64,000 nt of DNA from Pseudoclavibacter soli DSM 23366 (lineage in GTDB: Bacteria; Actinomycetota; Actinomycetes; Actinomycetales; Microbacteriaceae), in the NCBI RefSeq assembly GCF_000423505.1, contig NZ_KE384027.1, forward strand, positions 1-64,000. Reading direction: 5' to 3'. Position numbers and translations under genes: made by a program. Positions 8,361 to 17,216 of this stretch are shown piece by piece. The notes beneath the pieces were generated by a model. That model saw nothing but the letters and a program-made list of their open reading frames with translations, did not search any database and was not told the origin of the DNA. How positions within the stretch are numbered: the stretch's first letter is position 1; the number at the start of each line of letters is the position of its first letter.

Positions 8361-9731
8361 ATGCATGCAGACTCAGCGCGTTCACGTGCACGCCTGATTC
8401 AGCCGGCCAACGGGCCGTCGCTGCAGGAGATCAATGGCACCGTGCGCACGCCTGACGCGCACGCCGGGTTTTGGCGCACCCTGGCCGCCTACTCGGGCCC
8501 CGGCGCCCTCGTCGCCGTGGGGTACATGGATCCAGGCAACTGGGTCACCTCCATCGGCGGCGGCTCCCAGTTCGGCTACCTGCTCTTGAGCGTGATCCTC
8601 GTCTCGAGTCTGACCGCCATGCTGCTGCAGTACATGGCGGCGAAACTCGGCATCGTCACGGGCATGGATCTCGCCCAGGCCACCCGAGCTCACACCGGCC
8701 GCCGCACCGGCTTCGTACTCTGGATCATCACCGAGCTGGCCATCATGGCCACCGACATCGCCGAGGTGATCGGCGCAGCGATCGCCCTCCACCTGCTGTT
8801 CGGCATGCCCCTGGTCGTCGGCGTCATCCTCACCGTGCTCGACGTGTTCTTGCTGCTGCTCTTGCTGCACATCGGGTTCCGCAAGATTGAGGCGATCGTC
8901 GTCACCCTGATCGCCACCATCATGGTCGTCTTCGTCTATGAGGTGATCATCGCCCAGCCCGACCTGCCCGCGGTCTTCCAGGGCTTTGTGCCCCAGGCAC
9001 AGATTCTCGAACCGGCGCAGCTGACCCTCGCGCTCGGTATCGTCGGCGCCACGGTCATGCCGCACAACCTGTACCTACACTCGGCGATCGTGCAGTCGCG
9101 CGACTACGCGCGAGAAGACGATGCCGAGAAGCGACGAGCCGTGCGTTTCGCGACCTGGGATTCGAACATCCAACTGTCTGCCGCATTCGTCATCAACTGC
9201 CTACTGTTGCTGCTCGGCGCCGCACTCTTCTTCGGCGTCGACAGCGACCTCGGCACATTCAGCTCTCTCTACAACGCACTGCAAGACTCCTCCCTCGCCG
9301 GCGCGGTCGCCTCTCCAGTGCTCAGCACCCTGTTCGCTGTCGCACTGCTTGCCTCCGGCCAGAACTCGACCATCACCGGCACGCTCACCGGCCAGGTCGT
9401 GATGGAGGGCTTTATCCGCATGCGTATGCCATTGTGGGCACGTCGCGTGATCACCCGCGGGCTCGCAGTGATTCCGGTGATCGCCTGCACCCTGATCTAC
9501 GGTGGCAGCGAACAGGCGCTCGATAGCCTGCTGGTCAACTCTCAGGTCTTTCTCTGCATCGCTCTGCCTGTCTCCATGGTGCCCTTGGTCTGGTTCACTT
9601 CGTCAAAGCGCATCATGGGCACCCAGTTCGCCAACCCCCGCTGGGTGACCATGCTGGGCTGGCTGGCGACTGCCGTGCTCACTGTGCTCAACCTCAAACT
9701 CGTCTGGGAGACCATCACGGCATTGTTGTGA
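8361..9731 (+). CDS. mntH: Nramp-family divalent metal (Mn2+) transporter
   Basis: A 456-residue proton-coupled metal importer with about 11 transmembrane helices. Both Nramp hallmark motifs are present: DPGN in helix 1 ([11 protein letters not shown], near residue 60) and MPHN in helix 6 ([10 protein letters not shown], near 233), which bind Mn2+ or Fe2+. AAGGAGA (8348-8354) precedes the ATG at 8361, so I prefer it over an upstream in-frame ATG at 8298 that would lie inside the promoter. It stands alone, divergent from the LssY-like gene. Manganese as the main substrate is inferred from the family. Confidence 0.93.
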   Translation: MHADSARSRARLIQPANGPSLQEINGTVRTPDAHAGFWRTLAAYSGPGALVAVGYMDPGNWVTSIGGGSQFGYLLLSVILVSSLTAMLLQYMAAKLGIVTGMDLAQATRAHTGRRTGFVLWIITELAIMATDIAEVIGAAIALHLLFGMPLVVGVILTVLDVFLLLLLLHIGFRKIEAIVVTLIATIMVVFVYEVIIAQPDLPAVFQGFVPQAQILEPAQLTLALGIVGATVMPHNLYLHSAIVQSRDYAREDDAEKRRAVRFATWDSNIQLSAAFVINCLLLLLGAALFFGVDSDLGTFSSLYNALQDSSLAGAVASPVLSTLFAVALLASGQNSTITGTLTGQVVMEGFIRMRMPLWARRVITRGLAVIPVIACTLIYGGSEQALDSLLVNSQVFLCIALPVSMVPLVWFTSSKRIMGTQFANPRWVTMLGWLATAVLTVLNLKLVWETITALL

Positions 9732-9823
9732 CTCTCGCAGTCATTCACAGGCCGGCTCATCGACCGCGGTAGGCTGAACGGGCGCGTCAGCGCACCAAAA
9801 CACTCCTTCCGGAACGGAACCCC

Positions 9824-10509
<686 letters not shown>

Positions 10510-10513
<4 letters not shown>

Positions 10514-11310
10514 CTCCGGCACCCGCACAGCCACGCGAGCCACTCACTCCTGAATCGCTTCGCCGCGTGGTGACGCGTTTAGGCGACGCCCGCATCTCTG
10601 CTTTACATGCCCCATGGCGCATATCAAATACATCACCCGCACACACGTTCGTCCTGATCCACGGCATCGGCATGGCCGGGGTGACGCTTTTAGGGTTGGC
10701 CCGCCAGTTGAGCGCGGTAGGCGAGGTGTGGGCCCCTGATCTCCCCGGCTTCGGGCACTCACCCGAGTTGGGCGAGCCGCGCGACATCGCCGAAACCGCA
10801 GATCTCATCGCCGAATGGATGGCCGCGGCAGGTATCGCTGTGCCGGTCACCCTGATCGGCCATTCAATGGGCACCCAGGTGGCCACCGAACTGGCCGTGC
10901 GGCATCCTGCGCTGGTCGAACGCCTCGTGCTGATGGCGCCCACAGTCGATCGTCATGCTCGTACGGTCGTGCAGCAGGTCAGCCATATGACCGAAGACCT
11001 GCGTGACGACAGCCAGCATGTGCTGCGCTTGGGCGCACTGAGCTACCTGCGCGTCGGGCCGCGCTGGTTTGTAGGCAAACTGCGCGTGATGATGCGCCAC
11101 CATCTCGAAGACGTGCTGCCGAAGGTGAGCCAGCCCACGCTGGTTCTGCGCGGCGCCGACGATCTCGTCTGCCCCGAGGTCTGGGTGCGCGAATGCGCCG
11201 ATCTCGTGCCGCAGGCCAGCTTCGAACAGCTCCCGGGCCTCGGCCACGAAACGATGATCTCGAACCCGCGACCCGCTGCTCGGGTGATCATCGACTTCAT
11301 CAGCCGATAA
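10510..11310 (+). CDS. Alpha/beta-hydrolase fold protein
   Basis: A 266-residue serine hydrolase. It has the oxyanion segment HGIGMAG, the nucleophile elbow GHSMG (near residue 118), an acid in LRGADDLV and a late histidine in GLGHET, so a complete Ser-Asp-His triad is likely. Substrate unknown. I placed the start at GTG 10510, overlapping the DedA stop (GTGA); upstream in-frame codons belong to the dedA shadow. The 3' end overlaps the convergent TauE/SafE gene by 11 bp. Confidence 0.85.
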
Positions 11311-12073
11311 CGGCGGCAAGCCCCTTCAGCAGCGTCAACAGACCGCCCGCATAGCTGAGGCCGTAGACCACCCGGCGCCCGACGGTCGCCGAGATGCGGT
11401 GCGCCACGAGCCCACCGAGCCCCACCCCCAGCAGAATCGCCGTGAGCACGCCGGCCCACACAATCCAGTCAAGCTGCAGCATGCGCTCGGGATCGATGAC
11501 GTACTTGGTGATGAACGAGGCCACCCCGGTCATCATGAAGAACGGCTGCAGCGTCGCCGAGAAACTTCGCTGGGGCCATCGCGTCAGCACAGCGCACACC
11601 GTCATGGCCGGCCCTCCAATACCAGCCGCGGAGTTCATCACTCCGGCAGCGAAGCCACTGCCGATCGTCCAGTTTTTCGATCGCCCGACAAAGCCCGTGC
11701 GGCCGATCAGCTGCGATGTGGCCAGACCGACCACGAGCAGACCACCCACGATGAGCTCAAGCCAATCGGCGGCAAGTGCGTGCGCGAGCATCCCACCGGC
11801 GACAATGCCCAGCAATGTTGTCGGTGCCAGCAGAGCTAGGCGGTGCCAGTCGACATCGCGCCACACCCGGGTAAGCACGAGCGTTGCCGAGACTACGGCG
11901 GCCAGGTTGAGAATCATCACACCCGAGTACGGCCCAAGCAGCAGCACGACGAAAGGTGAGACCACGAGCCCGAAGCCCATACCGGTGACACGCTGGGCAA
12001 ACGACCCGATGAGCATCAGAACGAGCAACAGCAGAATGGGGGAGGACACAGGGACACCGTAGCCCATGTACAC
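11300..12073 (-). CDS. TauE/SafE-family membrane permease
   Basis: A 257-residue protein with about eight hydrophobic helices in two homologous halves. The glycine-rich first segment (FAQRVTGMGFGLVVSPFVVLLLG) is typical of the TauE/SafE family, whose members are thought to export sulfite, sulfoacetate or related anions. The function is known only at family level. The start could be GTG 12073 or ATG 12067; no strong ribosome binding site decides. No sulfur-metabolism gene is adjacent. Confidence 0.82.
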   Translation of the reverse strand: MYMGYGVPVSSPILLLLVLMLIGSFAQRVTGMGFGLVVSPFVVLLLGPYSGVMILNLAAVVSATLVLTRVWRDVDWHRLALLAPTTLLGIVAGGMLAHALAADWLELIVGGLLVVGLATSQLIGRTGFVGRSKNWTIGSGFAAGVMNSAAGIGGPAMTVCAVLTRWPQRSFSATLQPFFMMTGVASFITKYVIDPERMLQLDWIVWAGVLTAILLGVGLGGLVAHRISATVGRRVVYGLSYAGGLLTLLKGLAAVIG

Positions 12074-12401
12074 GGCAACGGTGCACGCCGAGAAGTAATC
12101 ACCTCACAACGCGCCGCTGCAACCGCGCACCATCTCGACAGGATGCGCAACATCTCACCCTAAAACCGCCCAAAATGTCGAAAACATGCGCACGCCGTTG
12201 AAAACGCGCTCGGTGCTCACCAGACCACCCCGATTACCCGTGCACGCGCCTACAGACGCAATGTCCACGCCTCCAACGCAAAGTTCGCACAACGCGCCGT
12301 CTTGCTGCAGATAATGCGCTGCTCCTGCAGACATTGCGTCGGAAGCAGCGGCGGGGCGGGGTGCAGGGCGGGAGTAGTGTCGCTTGTAGTGTCGTTAAAA
12401 G
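12074..12401. other. Long intergenic region with short dyad repeats
   Basis: No convincing gene is seen. The region holds a tandem pair GCGCACCATCTCGAC (12125-12139) and GCGCAACATCTCACC (12145-12159), and a perfect 11-bp inverted repeat GACGCAATGTC (12255-12265) / GACATTGCGTC (12330-12340). The AATGTC core recurs at 47.86-47.92 kb. Confidence 0.6.
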
Positions 12402-12450
12402 CAAAAAATAACCCCTTCTCCCTTGATTTTACGCGGGAGAGGGGCTATTT
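12402..12450 (-). terminator. Rho-independent terminator of tRNA-Ser(GCT)
   Basis: Read on the minus strand, AATAGCCCCTCTCCC pairs with GGGAGAAGGGGTTATT (one bulged A), followed by a run of T. It begins immediately downstream of the tRNA 3' end. Confidence 0.85.
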
Positions 12451-12451
12451 G

Positions 12452-12541
12452 CGGAGACGGAGGGATTTGAACCCTCGGTCCCGGAACCCGGGACTCCACC
12501 TTAGCAGGGTGGTGCACTCGACCAGACTATGCGACGTCTCC
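12452..12541 (-). tRNA. tRNA-Ser(GCT)
   Basis: Class II tRNA of 90 nt. Acceptor GGAGACG pairs with CGTCTCC, with discriminator G. The anticodon stem CCACC/GGTGG encloses loop CTGCTAA, giving anticodon GCT (reads AGC/AGU). It has a long variable arm (GTCCCGGGTTCCGGGAC) and T-loop GTTCAAATC. The 3' CCA is not encoded. A terminator follows directly. Confidence 0.96.
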
Positions 12542-12605
12542 ATCGTGCCCGATTGGGCACCAGATCATCATAGCGGATGACGTGGTCGGGTCACGACCGC
12601 AACCG

Positions 12606-13943
12606 TCAGTTGTTCGCTTTGGCGCAGGTCTTGGTCTTGGCGGTCTGTCCGATGATGCCCTCGGGCAACACAACGGGTTCGCTGCTCGACGAGGCGCTGG
12701 GCGATGCTGACGCAGATTCAGACGAACCGCTGTCTGCTTCAGCGCTCGGCGAGGCCTCGGCGCTGGGCGACGCGGTGTCGTCTTCAGCCTCACCAACTAC
12801 CTCTGATCCGCGGCCGGTCTCAGAGTCGGGATTGAGCACCACGCCATTGCCCGAGGCAATCGCGGTGAACAGCGTCTTCGACAGCGATGAGTCGAGCACC
12901 ACCCGGTTCTTGTCTGAGGGGTCTGCCACCACCGGCGCCTGAATGAACGCCACATCGTCGAGGTTGATGTTGGCCGCCGTAGCCGCCAGGCTCGCCAGCG
13001 TGCTGACATCGCTCAAGTTCGACGAGAACTGCATATTGCGGGCTGCCGCAGACGCCAGGTCGTAAAGCTGAACGGGGTTGCTCAGCGTACCGTCTTCTTT
13101 GATCTTGCGCACCAGCGACGAGAGATAGACCTGCTGCGAACTGATGCGCCCGAGGTCGCTGCCGTCGCCCACCCCATGACGATTGCGCAGGAACGCAAGC
13201 GCATCTGAACCTTGAATGGTGTGCTCGCCGGCGGTCAGATGAAGACCCGAGTCGTTGTCGTTGATGTCGTCGCTCACACACACTGTGACACCGCCGATCG
13301 CATTTGTCATCTCGATGACGCCTTTGAAGTCGATCTTGGCTGCGTAGCTAATGTCGATCCCGGTGAGCTTCTCGACGGTCAACGCGGTGCACCCTGCGCC
13401 ACCGTAGGTGATGCTGGTGTTGATCTGCGCCTTCGACTGCGCCGGGTATACCGTGCCATCAGAGCCAGTGCACGAGGGGATGGCCACCATCAGGTCGCGC
13501 GGAAAGCTCACCGCCACCGCCGTCTTATGGTCGGCTGAGATGTGCAGCAGCATGATGACGTCAGCCAGATCGCTGGTTTTATCTTCGGCGCTGAAGCCGT
13601 CACCCTGATCTTTGCGAGTGTCAGAGCCGATCAGCAGAAAGTTCACCGGGCCGTCGAGTGAGGCCACCTGTTCACTGCCGTCTTCGTTGGTGAACTCGAA
13701 GTAGGTGATGTCTTTCTGCACCGACCAGAACAGCAGACCACCGAGCGTTGCCACGGCGAGCACGGCCATGGTGGCGACCAGAGCCGTCCATTTCAGTGCG
13801 CCCTTGACCCCACCGCCAGCGCGTTTCAGCCGACCATGGTGAGCAATCGGCGTGTACTCGCGTGCAGAGTCGTCGCGATCAGCGAGCAGTTCCAGCGCAC
13901 GCTCCTGCTCCGCTTCACGACGCTCGCGCCGAGACTGTGGCAT
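12606..13943 (-). CDS. LytR-CpsA-Psr (LCP) family cell-wall ligase
   Basis: A 445-residue membrane-anchored protein: a charged cytoplasmic N-terminus (1-45), one transmembrane helix (about 48-72), then an extracellular LCP domain (about 95-260) with the conserved LIGSDTR, DVIMLLHI, SFPRDLMV and FLRNRHGVGDGSDLGR segments. LCP enzymes transfer undecaprenyl-linked glycopolymers onto peptidoglycan. The last 100 residues include a Ser/Ala/Glu/Pro-rich tail (about 370-420) of low complexity, ending in a short region with one cysteine. AAGGAA 5 bp before the ATG supports the start. Confidence 0.92.
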   Translation of the reverse strand: MPQSRRERREAEQERALELLADRDDSAREYTPIAHHGRLKRAGGGVKGALKWTALVATMAVLAVATLGGLLFWSVQKDITYFEFTNEDGSEQVASLDGPVNFLLIGSDTRKDQGDGFSAEDKTSDLADVIMLLHISADHKTAVAVSFPRDLMVAIPSCTGSDGTVYPAQSKAQINTSITYGGAGCTALTVEKLTGIDISYAAKIDFKGVIEMTNAIGGVTVCVSDDINDNDSGLHLTAGEHTIQGSDALAFLRNRHGVGDGSDLGRISSQQVYLSSLVRKIKEDGTLSNPVQLYDLASAAARNMQFSSNLSDVSTLASLAATAANINLDDVAFIQAPVVADPSDKNRVVLDSSLSKTLFTAIASGNGVVLNPDSETGRGSEVVGEAEDDTASPSAEASPSAEADSGSSESASASPSASSSSEPVVLPEGIIGQTAKTKTCAKANN

Positions 13944-14083
13944 CGATGTTCCTTCGGCCGGGGATTGGTGCTCGAATGATTTACTCTACCGCGCACGCCA
14001 AGGCGATGTGAAAAAGGCGCAATACCTGTGAGCGAGGTATGTGCGCGGCAGGATGTCCGCGCAGCGCCCACTACACTCTTGAT

Positions 14084-14779
14084 GTGCGACTCGTCATAGC
14101 TAGGTGCACCGTCGATTACGCCGGCCGCCTCACCGCCCATCTGCCGCTTGGCACCCGCCTGCTCATGCTCAAAGCAGATGGCTCGCTGCTCGTGCACGCC
14201 GACGGAGGTTCGTACAAGCCGCTCAACTGGATGTCACCGCCGGCCACACTGCAGGTCGACGAGCCTGATGACGACCAGCGCGCCGCCGGGGTTGTCGAAG
14301 TCTGGAACGTCACTCAAGCGAAGACCAGCGACCGGCTGATCGTCAGCATCCATGAGGTACTGAGCGACACGACACACGAACTCGGCACCGACCCCGGCCT
14401 GATCAAAGACGGAGTCGAGGCCCATCTGCAAGAGCTGCTGGCCGCTCAGATCGAACTGCTGGGCGAAGGCTCACAGCTCATCCGCCGCGAGTACTTCACC
14501 GCGATCGGCCCGGTCGACATCATGGCCCGAGACGCCAACGGCGAGCACGTCGCCGTCGAGCTCAAGCGCCGCGGCGACATCGACGGCGTTGAACAGCTCA
14601 CCCGTTATCTCGAGCTACTCAACCGTGACCCGCTGCTCGCTCCCGTGCACGGAGTGTTCGCCGCCCAAGAGATCAAGCCCCAGGCGCGCACGCTGGCCGA
14701 AGATCGCGGCATCCGCTGTCTCGTGCTCGACTACGACGCAATGCGCGGCACCGACGACGCCGACGAACGGCTTTTCTGA
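14084..14779 (+). CDS. nucS: Endonuclease NucS (EndoMS), mismatch-specific
   Basis: A 231-residue nuclease. The N-terminal DNA-binding beta domain starts [16 protein letters not shown] and includes the conserved [11 protein letters not shown]. The C-terminal PD-(D/E)XK nuclease domain has GPVDIMARD and VAVELKRRG, giving the D-ExK metal site. In Actinobacteria NucS carries out non-canonical mismatch repair and the family usually lacks MutS/MutL. The start is GTG 14084, which matches the N-terminus of known family members. It lies 6 bp after a TACACT -10 box (14072-14077), so the transcript is probably leaderless. Confidence 0.95.
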   Translation: MRLVIARCTVDYAGRLTAHLPLGTRLLMLKADGSLLVHADGGSYKPLNWMSPPATLQVDEPDDDQRAAGVVEVWNVTQAKTSDRLIVSIHEVLSDTTHELGTDPGLIKDGVEAHLQELLAAQIELLGEGSQLIRREYFTAIGPVDIMARDANGEHVAVELKRRGDIDGVEQLTRYLELLNRDPLLAPVHGVFAAQEIKPQARTLAEDRGIRCLVLDYDAMRGTDDADERLF

Positions 14780-14795
14780 GCGATGCGCCGGGCAC

Positions 14796-14893
14796 AGCAG
14801 AGCCCGTGGCCACACGTTCCGCTCGCTCGCAGGAGCACCTGTCGGCTGCGCCGACATCCTGAGGCTCGCTCCAGTGTGACCACGGGCTCTGCT
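14796..14893. repeat. Large nested inverted repeat between convergent genes
   Basis: Twenty-base arms (14796-14815 and 14874-14893, key core GAGCCCGTGG / CCACGGGCTC) pair with one mismatch across a 58-bp loop. The loop contains a second perfect hairpin, TGTCGGC-TGC-GCCGACA (14840-14856). It sits between nucS and the MATE gene, which converge on it. It may act as a bidirectional terminator, or be a small mobile or REP-like remnant; there is no T-run. Confidence 0.7.
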
Positions 14894-14951
14894 CACTGGT
14901 CAGCTCAAATCGACGACGCAGAGAACCCGACGATAACCGCTCCCGTGCACC

Positions 14952-16349
14952 TCACACAGCGGTGCGCAGCCACGCGGTGCCACGCGCCCGCAGACCGAGC
15001 GTGAGCGCGCGCATCGCCATGTAGACGACGCCAAAGCATGACCACACCGCCACGAGCGACCACTCGGGGGCGATCCAACCGGCCGTGTGTGCCCAACCAA
15101 CCAGCAGCATCCATGGTGCCATCACCACCAGGTTGATCACGCTGGCGATCGCCAAATAACGGCCGTCACCAGCGCCGATCAGAATGCCGTCGAGCACGAA
15201 CACGTAGCCGGCCAGTGGCAGAGTCAGCCCCATGGCCACGATGCCTGGCGTGAGCGCCGCGAGCACCGCCGCGTCAGAGGTGAAGGCCCGGCCGAGCCAC
15301 GGTGCGACTGCGGCGAAAGCAACGGTGAGCGCGGCACCCAGCAGCACCCCCCACCGCTGCAGACGCTGCTGCACGGCGCGCACGCGGCGCACCCCACGCT
15401 CGTCGCCATCGCCGAGTTCGAGACCGATCAGCGCCTGACCGGCCACCGCCAGCGCGTCAAAGGCCATGCCGAGCGCGGTGAACAGCGTGAACAGCACCTG
15501 GTAGCCGGCCACGGTGGCGGTGCCGAGGCTCGCGGCGAACCAGACCGTCACCACCAACGCGACGCGCAGGGCGAGGGTGCGCACGAACAGCCAGCCTCCA
15601 TCACGCATCGACCGGCCCACTCCCTGCCAGCGCGGCCGCAGATCGGCGCCCGCCGCCAGTGCCTGCCGCACCACCACGGCGACCAGCGCTGCGGCCATGC
15701 CGATCTGTGCGATGACCGTGCCGGCGGCCGACCCGGCAATGCCCCAGCCAAGGCCGTAGATGAGCAGCGCGTTGAGGGCGATGTTGGCGATGACTCCGAG
15801 CACCACCACGAGCAGTGGGGTGCGGGTGTCTTGCAGGCCGCGCAGCACACCGGTCGCGGCGAGCACGAGCAGCATGGCGGGCACCCCGATGAGTGAGACG
15901 CGCAGGTAGGCGCTGGCTTGGCCCAGCACCTCGGGATCTGTGGTGAACAGCCCGAGCACCGGCGTGCCGAAGAGCGCCCCAGCGACAGCGAGCACCACGC
16001 CGATGGCTGCCGCGAGCCAGAGGCCGTCGACGCCCGCAGAAAGTGCGAGGTCGCGGTGCCCCTGCCCGAGCCGCCGAGCCACCAGCGGCGTGGTGGCGTA
16101 GGCCAAGAAGATCATCAGGCCGATGGCCGTCTGCAGCACGGTGCTGGCGATGCTCAAGCCAGCCAGCGGCGTTGCCCCGAGATGACCGATCATGGCTGAG
16201 TCGACGAGCACGAACAGCGGCTCGGCGACCAGCGCACCCAGGGCGGGCACCGCCAGCTGACGGATGCGGCTGTCGAGTTCGCGCCCGCTCTCACGGCCGT
16301 CGGCACTCGGCTGGTTCGCTGCACTCACTGTGGGGTCGGGGTTGCTCAC
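14952..16349 (-). CDS. MATE-family efflux transporter
   Basis: A 465-residue protein with about 12 transmembrane helices. It has the MATE/DinF-type start LAVPALGALVAEPLFVLVDSAMIGHLG and the middle-domain LRGLQDTRTPLLVVV. MATE proteins export cationic drugs or other compounds in exchange for Na+ or H+; the substrate is unknown. I chose GTG 16349, because a TAGGGT -10 box ends 7 bp upstream and the frame further upstream runs through the repeat cluster. A GGAG also lies in that 7-bp gap. Confidence 0.9.
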   Translation of the reverse strand: MSNPDPTVSAANQPSADGRESGRELDSRIRQLAVPALGALVAEPLFVLVDSAMIGHLGATPLAGLSIASTVLQTAIGLMIFLAYATTPLVARRLGQGHRDLALSAGVDGLWLAAAIGVVLAVAGALFGTPVLGLFTTDPEVLGQASAYLRVSLIGVPAMLLVLAATGVLRGLQDTRTPLLVVVLGVIANIALNALLIYGLGWGIAGSAAGTVIAQIGMAAALVAVVVRQALAAGADLRPRWQGVGRSMRDGGWLFVRTLALRVALVVTVWFAASLGTATVAGYQVLFTLFTALGMAFDALAVAGQALIGLELGDGDERGVRRVRAVQQRLQRWGVLLGAALTVAFAAVAPWLGRAFTSDAAVLAALTPGIVAMGLTLPLAGYVFVLDGILIGAGDGRYLAIASVINLVVMAPWMLLVGWAHTAGWIAPEWSLVAVWSCFGVVYMAMRALTLGLRARGTAWLRTAV

Positions 16350-16362
16350 CCGCTCCACCCTA

Positions 16363-16589
16363 GTGGCCACACAGGTGTCACGAGATGCGGGTAAGCACTC
16401 GTATACCCACCATTCGCGACACCCCTGTGTCGATCTCGGACACAGAACACGCACGTGACAACACAGGTGTCGCCAAATGCGAGTCGTGCACACCGGTGTC
16501 ACGAATTGCGAACCGTGGCCACACAGGTGTCACGAGAAGCGGGTAAGTACTCGAATACTCACCATTCGCGACACCGCTGTGCAGATGTC
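16363..16589. repeat. Cluster of six ACACNGGTGTC units; two 75-bp inverted-repeat copies
   Basis: Forward cores lie at 16369, 16461, 16490 and 16521 (ACACAGGTGTC or ACACCGGTGTC), and reverse cores at 16418-16430 and 16570-16582. Segments 16363-16437 and 16515-16589 are close direct copies, offset by 152 bp, and each folds on itself because it carries one forward and one reverse core. The cluster lies just upstream of the MATE promoter box. The rest of the 304-bp gap between the MATE and PEBP genes shows nothing else. Confidence 0.85.
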
Positions 16590-16653
16590 TCACCCACACC
16601 GCCCCACTGGTTGACGTTGGGTTGGGTCTCGTACGGCACACGACAACCAAGCA

Positions 16654-17175
16654 CTACCGCTGGTAAACCCCCACTAGGGTGGCGCGAGCCAGGGTGTGCG
16701 AGAAGAGGTTGAAGCCCAACACCGCCGGGGTTGCCCCTTCAGGCAGATCAAGATGGTCGACGTCGAGCGCGTGCACCACAAAGTAGTAGTGGTGCGGCTT
16801 GTGACCGACCGGCGGAGCGGCCCCGACAAAGTCGCGCCCGAGGGAGTCGTTGACCAGGGCGATCGCGCCAGCCGGCAGCTGACCGCCGGCTGCGCTGTTG
16901 CCCGCGCCAGCCTCCAGTGTGGTGACCGAAGCGGGGATGTTGTAAACCGCCCAGTGCCAATACCCGCTGGCGGTGGGGGCGTCGGGATCGTAGAGGGTGA
17001 CCGCGAAACTACGCGTCTGCGCGGGAAACCCCGACCAGGCCAGCTGCGGGGAGCGGCCCTCGCCGCCCGCACCGACGCCGACCTGAGCCTGACTCAGTGT
17101 CTGGCCGTCGACAACGTCGTCGCTGGTCAGGGTGAACGAGGGAACTTGTGGCAGTGCATCGTATGGATTCGACAT
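16654..17175 (-). CDS. YbhB/YbcL-type PEBP (Raf kinase inhibitor-like) protein
   Basis: A 173-residue cytoplasmic protein of the phosphatidylethanolamine-binding fold. Recognisable blocks are [10 protein letters not shown] (about 42-51), [21 protein letters not shown] (split ligand-pocket motif, about 62-82) and [15 protein letters not shown] (about 124-138). The bacterial function is unclear. The ATG is preceded by GAGGT and, 5 bp upstream, a TAGCAT box. It is divergent from the M13 peptidase; the promoters lie within 41 bp of each other. Confidence 0.88.
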   Translation of the reverse strand: MSNPYDALPQVPSFTLTSDDVVDGQTLSQAQVGVGAGGEGRSPQLAWSGFPAQTRSFAVTLYDPDAPTASGYWHWAVYNIPASVTTLEAGAGNSAAGGQLPAGAIALVNDSLGRDFVGAAPPVGHKPHHYYFVVHALDVDHLDLPEGATPAVLGFNLFSHTLARATLVGVYQR

Positions 17176-17180
17176 ACCTC

Positions 17181-17209
17181 ATGCTAGGCACACCTCGGCT
17201 GGCTAGGCT
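17181..17209. promoter_or_regulatory. Compact divergent promoter region, PEBP / M13 peptidase
   Basis: On the plus strand TAGGCT (17204-17209) is 7 bp before the peptidase ATG (17217). On the minus strand TAGCAT (17186-17181) is 5 bp before the PEBP ATG (17175). Both genes would be read with no or almost no leader. Confidence 0.55.
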
Positions 17210-17216
17210 AGGCGAC

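Noticed and set aside
12302-12580. A 92-codon plus-strand open frame over tRNA-Ser(GCT)
   Set aside because: It reads through the tRNA antisense and its terminator; no similarity or ribosome binding site.
16363-16589. The ACACNGGTGTC cluster as an attachment site or integron
   Set aside because: No integrase, tRNA 3' end or cassette structure is nearby; the repeats are inverted pairs rather than attC-like sites.
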